Assembly (NCBI GenBank): GCA_964451375.1 | Contig: CAYVIN010000002.1 | Location: 1 to 64,000, forward strand | DNA length: 64,000 nt | Source of the DNA: JAGXQV01 sp964451375 | GTDB lineage: Bacteria; Pseudomonadota; Gammaproteobacteria; Burkholderiales; Sulfuricellaceae | Reading direction: 5' to 3' | Shown here: positions 1 to 7,811 of the stretch, one piece after another | Layout: each line of letters begins with the position of its first letter | Position numbering within the stretch: the first letter of the stretch is position 1 | Program-made: the position numbers and the translations under genes | The notes under the pieces: generated by a model | Told to the model about the DNA's origin: nothing | Databases searched by the model: none | The model's input: the letters and a program-made list of their open reading frames with translations, nothing else

Positions 1-144
1 TCGGCGAGGTCGGGCTGGTTGCCGAAGTCGCACTGGTCGGCGAGGTCGGGCTGGTTGCCGAAGTCGCACTGGTCGGCGAGGTCGGGCTGGTAGGCGAGGT
101 CGGGCTGGTCGCCGTAGTCGGGTTAGTCGGCGTCGTTGGGCTGG
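1..144. repeat. 18-bp/36-bp tandem repeat coding for Ser-Pro-Thr units
   Basis: Two perfect 36-bp copies occupy 1-36 and 37-72. Each is built of two related 18-bp halves, and further single 18-bp units follow at 73-90, 91-108, 109-126 and 127-144 with growing divergence. On the minus strand each 18-bp unit encodes six residues of the kind T-S-P-T-S-P or T-S-A-T-S-A. The array continues beyond the left edge. The perfect copies lie distal from the gene start and the degenerate ones proximal, as expected for recent expansion inside the array. Such in-frame repeats can change copy number by slippage without breaking the frame. Confidence 0.9.
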
Positions 145-718
145 TTACGGTTGTTGGCGTTGTTGGGGTTGTTGGTGTAACCGCGTTTGACGGCGCAGCA
201 GCAAAGCCAGTTGGGGTCGTTGGCGTTGCGAGTGTTGGAGTTGTCGGGGTCGAGATGCCAATCGGGGTTACGACACCAGGCGGCTGAATCGGTGGCGGTT
301 CGTCATGAACCTGACTGTCTTGGGGCAATTCCACCTTGTCTTTGGGCAAGGGCTGATCAACAAACGGAACCGGGTCTTGCTGACCGGCGCTGGTGGTAAA
401 TCCACCAGGAACGACCGGGGGAACCCCCTCTCCGCTACGCGGGGCGTCCAGACCACCGTCCAGAATCGCGCCCTGATCATTTACCCCACGGTCACGGTTG
501 TCATTCCCGGCGATACTGGTTTGAATATTTTCGTTCCCGCTGTCAGTCGCTTGTTCTGGAGCATGTCCTGCATCCTGAGCATCCAGTTGATTAGCGCCAC
601 CTTGCCCACGCCCAAGCACTGTCAGGTCGTCAAAGAGAATTGCTTCCTGATTTTGGGCATTTTCTGCACCGTTGTTTGCTTGTTGGTTTTGGTCAACTTT
701 TTGGTCGTTTTCAGCCAT
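1..718 (-). CDS. Probable type I-secreted repeat protein/adhesin, N-terminal part (C-terminus outside window)
   Basis: An open frame without any stop runs from an ATG at 718 to the window edge (239 codons). The start has a strong ribosome binding site, GGAGAAGGATC directly before ATG. Residues 1 to about 115 are rich in Asn, Gln, Asp and Gly and show no Sec signal peptide or membrane segment. A proline-rich stretch follows, then Thr-Pro-Thr and Ser-Pro-Thr-type repeats from about residue 165 up to the edge. Lack of a signal peptide, low-complexity composition and a position directly behind HlyD and ABC exporter genes fit a type I secretion substrate such as a large surface adhesin. The C-terminal secretion signal and any RTX or Ig-like repeats would lie outside the window, so total size and function are unproven. 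A LapA-style retention module was not recognised. Substrate status is an inference from context. Confidence 0.72.
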   Translation of the reverse strand, partial: MAENDQKVDQNQQANNGAENAQNQEAILFDDLTVLGRGQGGANQLDAQDAGHAPEQATDSGNENIQTSIAGNDNRDRGVNDQGAILDGGLDAPRSGEGVPPVVPGGFTTSAGQQDPVPFVDQPLPKDKVELPQDSQVHDEPPPIQPPGVVTPIGISTPTTPTLATPTTPTGFAAAPSNAVTPTTPTTPTTVTSPTTPTNPTTATSPTSPTSPTSPTSATSATSPTSPTSATSATSPTSP

Positions 719-753
719 GATCCTTCTCCAGAATGACTCGTTTTCATATTTTC

Positions 754-781
754 ATAGTACGCGACTACTGGGAAAGCCCAA
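754..781 (-). promoter_or_regulatory. Candidate promoter of the repeat protein gene
   Basis: On the minus strand a -35-like TTGGGC (781-776) is followed after 16 bp by TACTAT (759-754). It lies in the 83-bp gap between the HlyD gene and the repeat protein start. A separate promoter would let the substrate be expressed apart from its exporter. The match is moderate. Confidence 0.3.
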
Positions 782-801
782 GACAGCCAAAGGTTATATG
801 C

Positions 802-2166
802 TTAGCGCTCTCTGAATGAATAGGTAAACAAGTCTATGAGAGGCTTGGACAAATAGGCGATGAGGGTCTTTTCGCCAGTGACGATTTCCGCTTCGACACT
901 CATCCCGGTTTTAAGCGGATACCGTCCGGGTGTATCACCTACGTAAGGATTGGCTACTGACACCCAGCCACGGTAATAAGGTTTGCCATCTTCGCCGACG
1001 ATACTGGTGGCCGTGACCCGCTTTAATGCACCTTTGGCGATCCCGAACCGCGCATAATCAAAGCTGGTTACGCGCAAATTAACGGGTTGTCCGATTTTCA
1101 CGTAGCCGATATCTTTTGGTGCAATCTTGACCACCGCTTCCAACGGCGCATCGGTCGGAACAATTTGCATCAGGAGTGCGCCGGGCTGAATTACCTGTCC
1201 GATAGTTTGCACCTTCAAATCCTGAATATAGCCTTGATTCGGGGCGCGAACTACCAGTCGATCTACTCGGGCGCGCAAACGCTGCAGGGTTTCTTCGACT
1301 TCGGCGATTTCCGCCCGAACCGTTCCCATTTCTCCGAGAGCTTCCCGACGCATCTGGTTAATAGTGTCGGATCGGCGGTTTTCGATTTCCGCAAGCTCTT
1401 GGGTAACAACAGAGATTTCCTCTTTGATGCGGGCGGCTTCGCCATCTGCGGTAACCTTGGCGCGCTTGGTTTCTAGCAATACGCTCCGGTTGATCAATTT
1501 GCGTTCTGCGAGGTCAATACGCATTTTCTCCAACTCGCCGGTTAATCCCTGATGTTGACCGGCCGTATCCAATGCTTGTTTCAGTTGTTGAATTCGATTT
1601 CTGCGTTGATCCAACTGGCGATCCAGAATCGAAATCGTGGAATTCCGAGTCGTCATTTGCTGTTGGTATATGGAGTTTTGATTTTCCTTGAGATCGGTAT
1701 GGTTTTGGGCGATCTTGGCGAAATCGGGCTTTCTTCCGTCGGCAAACGCGTCCAGGCGCTCCGCTCTGAGTTGCAGGGAAAGCAATCGTGATTCCATTTG
1801 GCGAAGATCCGCATTTGCCTGCGCGCCATCGATACGCAACAACTCTTGCCCTTCCTTCACCAGCATATGTTCTTCGATGGATATCTTTTCGACGACGCCT
1901 CCATCGAGATGCTGGATAACCTTGATTTGTCCGATGGGAATGATTTCGCCTGGCGCACGAGCGACTTCGGTCAACTCAGTCACACCTGCCCAGACCAGAA
2001 ACAGCACAACCATCATTCCAACGATAATCAATATCGGTCGAACGAAGGCGGGTATCAGTTCTTCCTCGATTTGAACCGTTTCCGACAGCAGGCGGCGCTC
2101 GCGGCTACCCAATATAACCTGCCCTTTTACCGGCGCTTTGTGTTCCTTGGATTTTTTGAAAAACAT
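802..2166 (-). CDS. HlyD-family type I secretion periplasmic adaptor (membrane fusion protein)
   Basis: This 454-residue protein links the inner-membrane ABC exporter to the TolC-type channel. A short cytoplasmic N-terminus precedes one membrane span (about residues 43-64). Then come the first half of the barrel-sandwich/lipoyl motif (about 78-115, with QHLDGGVVEKI), a long coiled-coil hairpin (about 120-310), the second lipoyl half and a C-terminal beta-barrel region (about 330-435). The length and the C-terminal pattern are usual for HlyD/LapC-type adaptors. The ATG shares one base with the stop of the preceding exporter gene (TAATG), so translation is probably coupled. With the upstream exporter and TolC-like gene it completes a three-part type I secretion system. 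The LapC-like subclass is a judgement by pattern only. Confidence 0.92.
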   Translation of the reverse strand: MFFKKSKEHKAPVKGQVILGSRERRLLSETVQIEEELIPAFVRPILIIVGMMVVLFLVWAGVTELTEVARAPGEIIPIGQIKVIQHLDGGVVEKISIEEHMLVKEGQELLRIDGAQANADLRQMESRLLSLQLRAERLDAFADGRKPDFAKIAQNHTDLKENQNSIYQQQMTTRNSTISILDRQLDQRRNRIQQLKQALDTAGQHQGLTGELEKMRIDLAERKLINRSVLLETKRAKVTADGEAARIKEEISVVTQELAEIENRRSDTINQMRREALGEMGTVRAEIAEVEETLQRLRARVDRLVVRAPNQGYIQDLKVQTIGQVIQPGALLMQIVPTDAPLEAVVKIAPKDIGYVKIGQPVNLRVTSFDYARFGIAKGALKRVTATSIVGEDGKPYYRGWVSVANPYVGDTPGRYPLKTGMSVEAEIVTGEKTLIAYLSKPLIDLFTYSFRER

Positions 2167-5100
2167 TATCTCATCCCCGCCAAAATCTTGTCCTTGACTT
2201 GATCAAAAGGCCCCATGGCCACTACCGCACCATGTTCCATGTAAATGACGTTATCGGCCAAGCGCATATGACCGGGCCGATGGGAAACCATCAGCACGGT
2301 CGCACGCCCCCGCAACCACTGAATACAGCGGATCAAGGCCTCTTCCCCAGCCTGATCCATTCCCGTTCCCGGTTCGTCGAGCAAGACGATGGATGCCGGC
2401 TTAAGGATGGTGCGCGCCAGTGACAACCGTTGGCGGAAGCCATGAGGCAATTGTTCTGACTTGCTGTTCGATATCCTGGTATCGAAGCCATAAGGCATAG
2501 CCTTTACGTCTTCCATCAGACCAGCCATTTCAACCGCCCAAAACACTTCGTCATCAGTAGCTTCCGGATAGACAAGACGCATGTTCTGGGCCACGGTGCC
2601 ATAAAAAATCTCGCAGTTTTGGGGCATATAGGAAATGCGGGAGCGCAAGTCGGCGGTGGTCAACTGACGAATATCGACATTATCGAGACGAATGGAACCA
2701 GCTTGCGGGGTATAGACGCGCACCACCAGTTTAAGCAAGGTCGTTTTTCCGGCGCGATTGGGGCCGGTGACCACCAACAATTCACCCGCCTTTATGCCGA
2801 AATTGACCCCCAGCAGCACCGGGTCGGCGTCATTGGAATAACGGAAAGACACCCGCGAAAAATTGAGCGAGCCCTGTATTCCCGGACGGATAGTCTGGCG
2901 GACGCCGCCGTCGCGCTCGCCCTGGAGTTTCATGAGGTTTTCGACCTGACGCATCTGCGTACGAAACTGGACGATTGAGGTCAACGCCATGAAGATATTC
3001 TGAATAGGGCCGGTAATACGCCAGACGATCATCATTGAGGCAATCATCGCACCGCCGGTCACGTCTCCGCGAAACACCAGAACTGCCGATACCGCCAGTG
3101 AAAGCAGCCCTGTAGCGGTGCCGATGGCTTGGGAAATACTGGCAATACGCGATTGCACCTGACCGATTTTGAAATTTGCCAGAACCGATTTGCCGCTCAT
3201 GTTGCGGAATCGGTTCATCCAGACTTTTTCGGAGCCAGTGGAGCGAATGATCCGCAGGTTGGTCAATGCCTCGTTTAACAATTCCCATCTCAACGCTGAC
3301 AATTGTGACGATTTGGCAACCAATCTTTCGTTGACTTTGCGGGTAAAAAACCCTAACAGGGCATAGCAGAGCACGGAAAAAAATACTACGGCGATAGCGA
3401 TGGGATTGATCAGCGCCAAGGCGATTAGCATGATCAGTGTGGCTGGTACTTCAAAAGCCAGGGCTGCCATTGGCCCAAGGAAGAAATCCCGCAGGCTTTC
3501 CAGACTCTTTATCCGTCCCACCTGGCGGGAGACTGAAGCGCTTTCGGTAGAGGCGATGGGAAGCGAAATAATGCGCTGAAACACACTACTCCCCAGGATA
3601 TATTCGGCGCGCCCACCGATATACGCCATCACCCGACCTTTCAACAACCTCACCATTTGATCGATGCCGATTGCGATCAACGCGCCAAGCAGGATATACA
3701 TCCCCAGCCCAACATCACGGGAAGGCAAAACCCGGTCATAAACCGACATGACGAACAACGGTGGCGCCAACGCCAGCAACGTGCTGATAATCGTCAGAAT
3801 GAAAGCCAGCGCGACATGACGACGCAGCTTCCAGAACAAGTTGCCGAACCAGCTGGTCTGGATGGTTTGAAGGTGCTCGCCTTTTTCCGGTTTCTTGAAT
3901 AAGTAGACCTCTCCCTTACCTGCCGAGGATGCTGCAATCAGCTTTTCGCTGGAATCGGCGCTGTCGAACACCCGCAGACTGCCATCCCCCAGACGTTCAC
4001 GAACAACCAGCGCGGGACTGCCTGTGGGAAGAAACAAACAGGGCATAAAACGTTCGTCAAGTTGGGTTAACGCCCCTTCAAACGAACTGGGCTGGAACTC
4101 AAGATTGCTCAATATCGAACACAAATCCGACAAACCCAGCCCGCGCGCCATGTGAGGCATGGATTCGGCCAGTTCGCGGGGCTGACCGCTCCAGCCCAGT
4201 GCTTCAAGCAGGGGAAGCAGACATTTCGCCAAATCGGATTCTTCCTCGAACTGCCGGCCAATCATGCCTTCCATGACTTCAGCGTATTGCGGACGTTCAA
4301 TGAACGCCGCAGCTGCATTACCGGATGCATCGCCGCCGCCGTGGCGCGCGCCCTTTTCCTCTTCGATCAACTGCCCGGCGGCAAGAACGTAAACCCTGTC
4401 CGCCATGGACAACATCGACGGACGCGGCGTTACCAATATCAGCGTGACTTTGCCTTTTTGTTTTTCGAGGTAATCGCGAAGCAGCCGATCCCCTTCCATA
4501 TCCAGGGAAATATTGGCTTCGTCAAACAGAATCAGGCTGGGACTTCTCGCCAGCGCACGAACAATGGCGATGGTTTGCCGCACCCCCTCGGGCAGAGTCG
4601 CGCTGACACCCTCACCAAGGGGCGTTTCATAGCCCAGCTTCATTCCCGCCACCACCCGATCCAACCCCAGTTCGCGGGCAATCCGCAAGGCCTCATGATT
4701 CAGGCTTTGATCGAACATGGTCATGTTTTCGAGTATGGTTCCGGCCACCACCGATCCTGACTGTGGCAAAAACGCGATCTGACGGGGAATACTGTCGGAC
4801 GCGAATTCCTCAATGGGCACGCCGTCCAGCAATATCTCGCCGGAGTCAGGTTTGACCAGGCCATCCATCATGGAAAGCAGCGTCGTCTTGCCGCTGCCGC
4901 TATCGCCCCGAATCGCAATACACTCCCCTGCCTTGACTTGCAGCGACAGATTTCTGAACAAGGGTGTTCCACCCTCATGACTCAGATTCACATCGCGCAA
5001 CGTCACTTCTTTCTGGATGTATTGCAACTCAGCCTTGCCGTGATTGTCCTCGCAAGGCAGCTTCATGACTTCTTCGAGACGTTTGTGCGCGGCGTCGAAA

Positions 5101-6068
5101 GACTGGTAACGCAACCATACCGACAGGCTGCGCACCAGCGGCTGCAAGGCGCGCACCGACAACATCATGCTGGCCGCCAGCGCGCCGGGCGTCATTTGTC
5201 CGGCCAGCACGATCATCGCCCCGGCAAACACCACGCTGACTATCATCAACTGGGAGAACAGGACGCCCATGCTGGAAGCCAGCGCCCCGCCGCGATTCAA
5301 GGATTCGCCCATTTCGGCGTTGGCGTCCTGCAAACGCTCGTAGCGCCGCTGGATCAGATTTTCCATGGTCATGGCTTTGACAGACTGGATATTGTTGAGC
5401 ACTTCAGCCATGAAATTAAAGCGCCGATCATCGAGAACATGACGTTGCTGAATGCTGCTTTTCATCCAACGCCCGAATTGAATAATCAACAGGGTGAAAA
5501 TCATCAGCAGCGCAATCGGCACCATGACCAGCCATCCGCCAACGATATAGATCAGCACCAGAAATATCAGGACAAAAGGCAGGTCGAACAACACCAGCAA
5601 GGCCCGCCCGGAATAGAACTCCGCAACCTTTACGGAAGACAGAATTCTTTCGGCATAGGCACCGGGCTCTTCCCGCTGATAGCGTTTTAACGGAACACGC
5701 AGCATACGCTCCAGTGCTGCACTGCTCGCCCCATGCTCGAAGCGCGCGCCGAGCCAGCCGGTCACCAGCCCGTTTACGGATTTCAGGAGTTCTTCCAGAA
5801 CAATCGCGACGATAATCCCCAGCACAAGGAACATCAGCGTTTCGATGGACTGATTGGAAACGACCCTGTCCATGATCTGGAGGATGGACAGAGGCACCGC
5901 GAGAGCCAAGACATTGGACAGGAAAGTGGAAATTGCCAAACCCGGCAGCACTTTCCGCAGATCCGGCGAATTGAAGATTTGCCGCAATGGCGTAAGCGTT
6001 TCAGGGCCGGTCGGCTTGGCCTTTTCGGATGCTGCAGCACGTCCCCAGCTCGATATAAACGACTTCAT
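2166..6068 (-). CDS. Tandem fused type I secretion ABC transporter (two TMD-NBD modules around a C39-like domain)
   Basis: One 1300-residue chain holds two complete exporter halves. Module 1 has a membrane domain (about 40-320) and an ATPase domain (about 350-575) with Walker A GDSGSGKTT (388-396) and Walker B ending in DE (516-517). A C39-peptidase-like, probably inactive docking domain follows at about 591-730; it resembles the substrate-recognition domain of RTX exporters. Module 2 has a membrane domain (about 745-1045) and an ATPase domain (about 1065-1295) with Walker A GPNRAGKTT (1102-1110), Walker B LLDE (1229-1232) and the switch histidine H1263 in VSHR. Module 1 has Pro548 where that histidine belongs (VTPR). 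Both signature motifs are LPxGxRQ instead of LSGGQ. Ordinary type I exporters are single-module proteins of about 700 residues that dimerise, so this is a covalent, asymmetric pseudo-dimer. It starts one base after the upstream regulator's stop. Confidence 0.9.
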   Translation of the reverse strand: MKSFISSWGRAAASEKAKPTGPETLTPLRQIFNSPDLRKVLPGLAISTFLSNVLALAVPLSILQIMDRVVSNQSIETLMFLVLGIIVAIVLEELLKSVNGLVTGWLGARFEHGASSAALERMLRVPLKRYQREEPGAYAERILSSVKVAEFYSGRALLVLFDLPFVLIFLVLIYIVGGWLVMVPIALLMIFTLLIIQFGRWMKSSIQQRHVLDDRRFNFMAEVLNNIQSVKAMTMENLIQRRYERLQDANAEMGESLNRGGALASSMGVLFSQLMIVSVVFAGAMIVLAGQMTPGALAASMMLSVRALQPLVRSLSVWLRYQSFDAAHKRLEEVMKLPCEDNHGKAELQYIQKEVTLRDVNLSHEGGTPLFRNLSLQVKAGECIAIRGDSGSGKTTLLSMMDGLVKPDSGEILLDGVPIEEFASDSIPRQIAFLPQSGSVVAGTILENMTMFDQSLNHEALRIARELGLDRVVAGMKLGYETPLGEGVSATLPEGVRQTIAIVRALARSPSLILFDEANISLDMEGDRLLRDYLEKQKGKVTLILVTPRPSMLSMADRVYVLAAGQLIEEEKGARHGGGDASGNAAAAFIERPQYAEVMEGMIGRQFEEESDLAKCLLPLLEALGWSGQPRELAESMPHMARGLGLSDLCSILSNLEFQPSSFEGALTQLDERFMPCLFLPTGSPALVVRERLGDGSLRVFDSADSSEKLIAASSAGKGEVYLFKKPEKGEHLQTIQTSWFGNLFWKLRRHVALAFILTIISTLLALAPPLFVMSVYDRVLPSRDVGLGMYILLGALIAIGIDQMVRLLKGRVMAYIGGRAEYILGSSVFQRIISLPIASTESASVSRQVGRIKSLESLRDFFLGPMAALAFEVPATLIMLIALALINPIAIAVVFFSVLCYALLGFFTRKVNERLVAKSSQLSALRWELLNEALTNLRIIRSTGSEKVWMNRFRNMSGKSVLANFKIGQVQSRIASISQAIGTATGLLSLAVSAVLVFRGDVTGGAMIASMMIVWRITGPIQNIFMALTSIVQFRTQMRQVENLMKLQGERDGGVRQTIRPGIQGSLNFSRVSFRYSNDADPVLLGVNFGIKAGELLVVTGPNRAGKTTLLKLVVRVYTPQAGSIRLDNVDIRQLTTADLRSRISYMPQNCEIFYGTVAQNMRLVYPEATDDEVFWAVEMAGLMEDVKAMPYGFDTRISNSKSEQLPHGFRQRLSLARTILKPASIVLLDEPGTGMDQAGEEALIRCIQWLRGRATVLMVSHRPGHMRLADNVIYMEHGAVVAMGPFDQVKDKILAGMR

Positions 6069-6069
6069 T

Positions 6070-7803
6070 TTATTCCATGTCCAAGTATTCGATTAACTGA
6101 CGAAGGAGCGGGTGGGATATCAACAAACGCCCGTCCGGGCCTTCCAAAACCACTCCCGATGCTTCCGCTCTTTCCAGGTGGCGTCGCAAATCTGCAATAT
6201 CTTCATCCAGTGCGACTGCAATTTCCTTCAAGGTCGTTTTTCCCGAATTCCGGGCCACCGCATTCAGCAGCCGACGATCAAGATGCAGGTTATCCAGTCG
6301 CGATGTTACGACGATCATCAACGACAGCACTTTCTTCCATTCGCCGTGAAATTTGGCCAATTCAACTGCGAACAAGGGAACGCCTGCCGCCCTATCGACG
6401 ATGCCTTCAACACCGGCGGGCGGCATACTCCCCGCCCCATCTTCGAGCACAGTCCCAACCAGGGTCGCCAGATCATCGCGCGACAGCTTCCCCAGTTGCA
6501 CCAGACTGGCCTGAGACGGAACCGGTTCGGCATAACGCCGCGCCGCAACAATCACCATCCGCCCTTTGTTCACCGAATCCCCGATGCTTCCCCAAAGAAT
6601 GTCCTGCTGGTGTTTTTCCAGGAGGTGGAAATCGTCAATCACCACCAACTCAGGATGTTTTGCCGGCACACTACGCAACTGCGCCAATAACGCATCGAAA
6701 AATTGTGTACTGCTGCGGGATGATTTGCCGTCGTGTTTTTCTTCGAGAAGGTCGGGTTGTCCCTGGAACCAGTGCAGCACACCCCCGGCTTCCCGACACA
6801 AACGGGAGATTTCCTGGCACAGGCGCGATTTCCCCATGCCGACTTCCCCGCGCAAGAATACCCACCGGCCTCTACCAAGCATCGCGTCGTTCAACGCCGC
6901 TTGCAGAACATTCAATTCAGGTTCACGCCCCACCAGCGCAAAACGGCTTCGCTCCCCCGTCCAATGCAATGTATCCAGGCAGGAAAAAGATAGCGGTGCG
7001 GAGATATCCCGACCTGCGCCGATCCCGAAAGATTTCATCACCTCCTGGGCATCCTGACCAACCAGCATCTTCCCCGGCGGCGCAGCGCCCGCCAATTCGC
7101 GCGCCAAACCAATCGCCGCGCTGGCGACAGCCTCACCAGACCATCCGCCAAAACGTTTCATGCTTGCTACCGCCAACCCGGCAGTCAAACCGCCTTGCAT
7201 CAATCCCGCCAACTCCGGAAATTGCCCCGCGATATCGGAATATATAGTGAAGGCGGTTTGCAGCGCCTTGATCAGATCGTATTCGGTCACCCGCTGGACG
7301 CCGAAGATCAAGTCTCCCGCATTACCCTTGCGGGCGAGGAACAAAGCATCGTGATCATAAGCCAGAGCCGCAAGAAATCCGTGCATAAAACGCACCGCCT
7401 GATGTTCCGCCCCTTCCGGCAAGGCAATACTGAGCACAATACAGGGACGGCGCTCCAGCAAACCATCCACCACCATCGTGCCGCCGACTGCCGGCTGGGG
7501 CTGGAGCAAACTCATCCCGCGCGACACCGCCATGGTGCGGTTGCGCACGTTCAAACGTTTGAACAAGGCAACGACGTGTTGTTTAACGGTACCGACGCCG
7601 ATCCCCAACTCGCTGGCAATTTCCTTGTTCACCTTGCCTGCCTGCAATAATTCAAGAATCTGGCGCTGGCGAGGCGTCAATTCGGGCTGATTGGCCTGCC
7701 CTTCGAGCGGGGAACCAGTCACCGCCTCGGTAAACGCAATTCCCCCTTCGACCACTTCAGTGGATAAGTTATTGCCGGAAGGTGGATAGTTCGTCGGTGA
7801 CAT
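6070..7803 (-). CDS. Regulator with N-terminal LuxR-type HTH, cyclase-like segment and AAA/STAND-type ATPase
   Basis: This is a 577-residue protein with an unusual layout. Residues 41-103 form a LuxR/GerE-type DNA-binding domain (ELTPRQRQILELL, then KEIASELGIGVGTVKQHV). Residues 117 to about 270 resemble a degenerate nucleotide-cyclase (CHD) fold of the kind that precedes ATPase domains in large bacterial regulators; this is tentative. An ATPase domain begins at VGREPEL (291-297), with Walker A GEVGMGKSR (319-327) and Walker B LVVIDD (386-391). The C-terminal part, about 500-577, looks like a winged-helix or arm region. In MalT-type regulators the LuxR domain sits at the C-terminus, so the order here is reversed. 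It lies inside the secretion operon, 8 bp after the TolC-like gene and 1 bp before the ABC gene, and probably controls this locus. The effector is unknown. Confidence 0.8.
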   Translation of the reverse strand: MSPTNYPPSGNNLSTEVVEGGIAFTEAVTGSPLEGQANQPELTPRQRQILELLQAGKVNKEIASELGIGVGTVKQHVVALFKRLNVRNRTMAVSRGMSLLQPQPAVGGTMVVDGLLERRPCIVLSIALPEGAEHQAVRFMHGFLAALAYDHDALFLARKGNAGDLIFGVQRVTEYDLIKALQTAFTIYSDIAGQFPELAGLMQGGLTAGLAVASMKRFGGWSGEAVASAAIGLARELAGAAPPGKMLVGQDAQEVMKSFGIGAGRDISAPLSFSCLDTLHWTGERSRFALVGREPELNVLQAALNDAMLGRGRWVFLRGEVGMGKSRLCQEISRLCREAGGVLHWFQGQPDLLEEKHDGKSSRSSTQFFDALLAQLRSVPAKHPELVVIDDFHLLEKHQQDILWGSIGDSVNKGRMVIVAARRYAEPVPSQASLVQLGKLSRDDLATLVGTVLEDGAGSMPPAGVEGIVDRAAGVPLFAVELAKFHGEWKKVLSLMIVVTSRLDNLHLDRRLLNAVARNSGKTTLKEIAVALDEDIADLRRHLERAEASGVVLEGPDGRLLISHPLLRQLIEYLDME

Positions 7804-7811
7804 TGCTCAAG

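Noticed and set aside
1..144. Regular repeats that could suggest a CRISPR array
   Set aside because: The units are contiguous without spacers and are in frame within an open coding sequence.
305..736. Plus-strand open frame of 143 codons
   Set aside because: It is antisense to the repeat protein gene, which has a strong ribosome binding site and continuous frame; the plus-strand product looks like no protein family.
5733..7247. Plus-strand open frame of 504 codons
   Set aside because: It is antisense to the regulator and ABC genes; the product is Pro/Arg/Ser-rich shadow sequence without domains.
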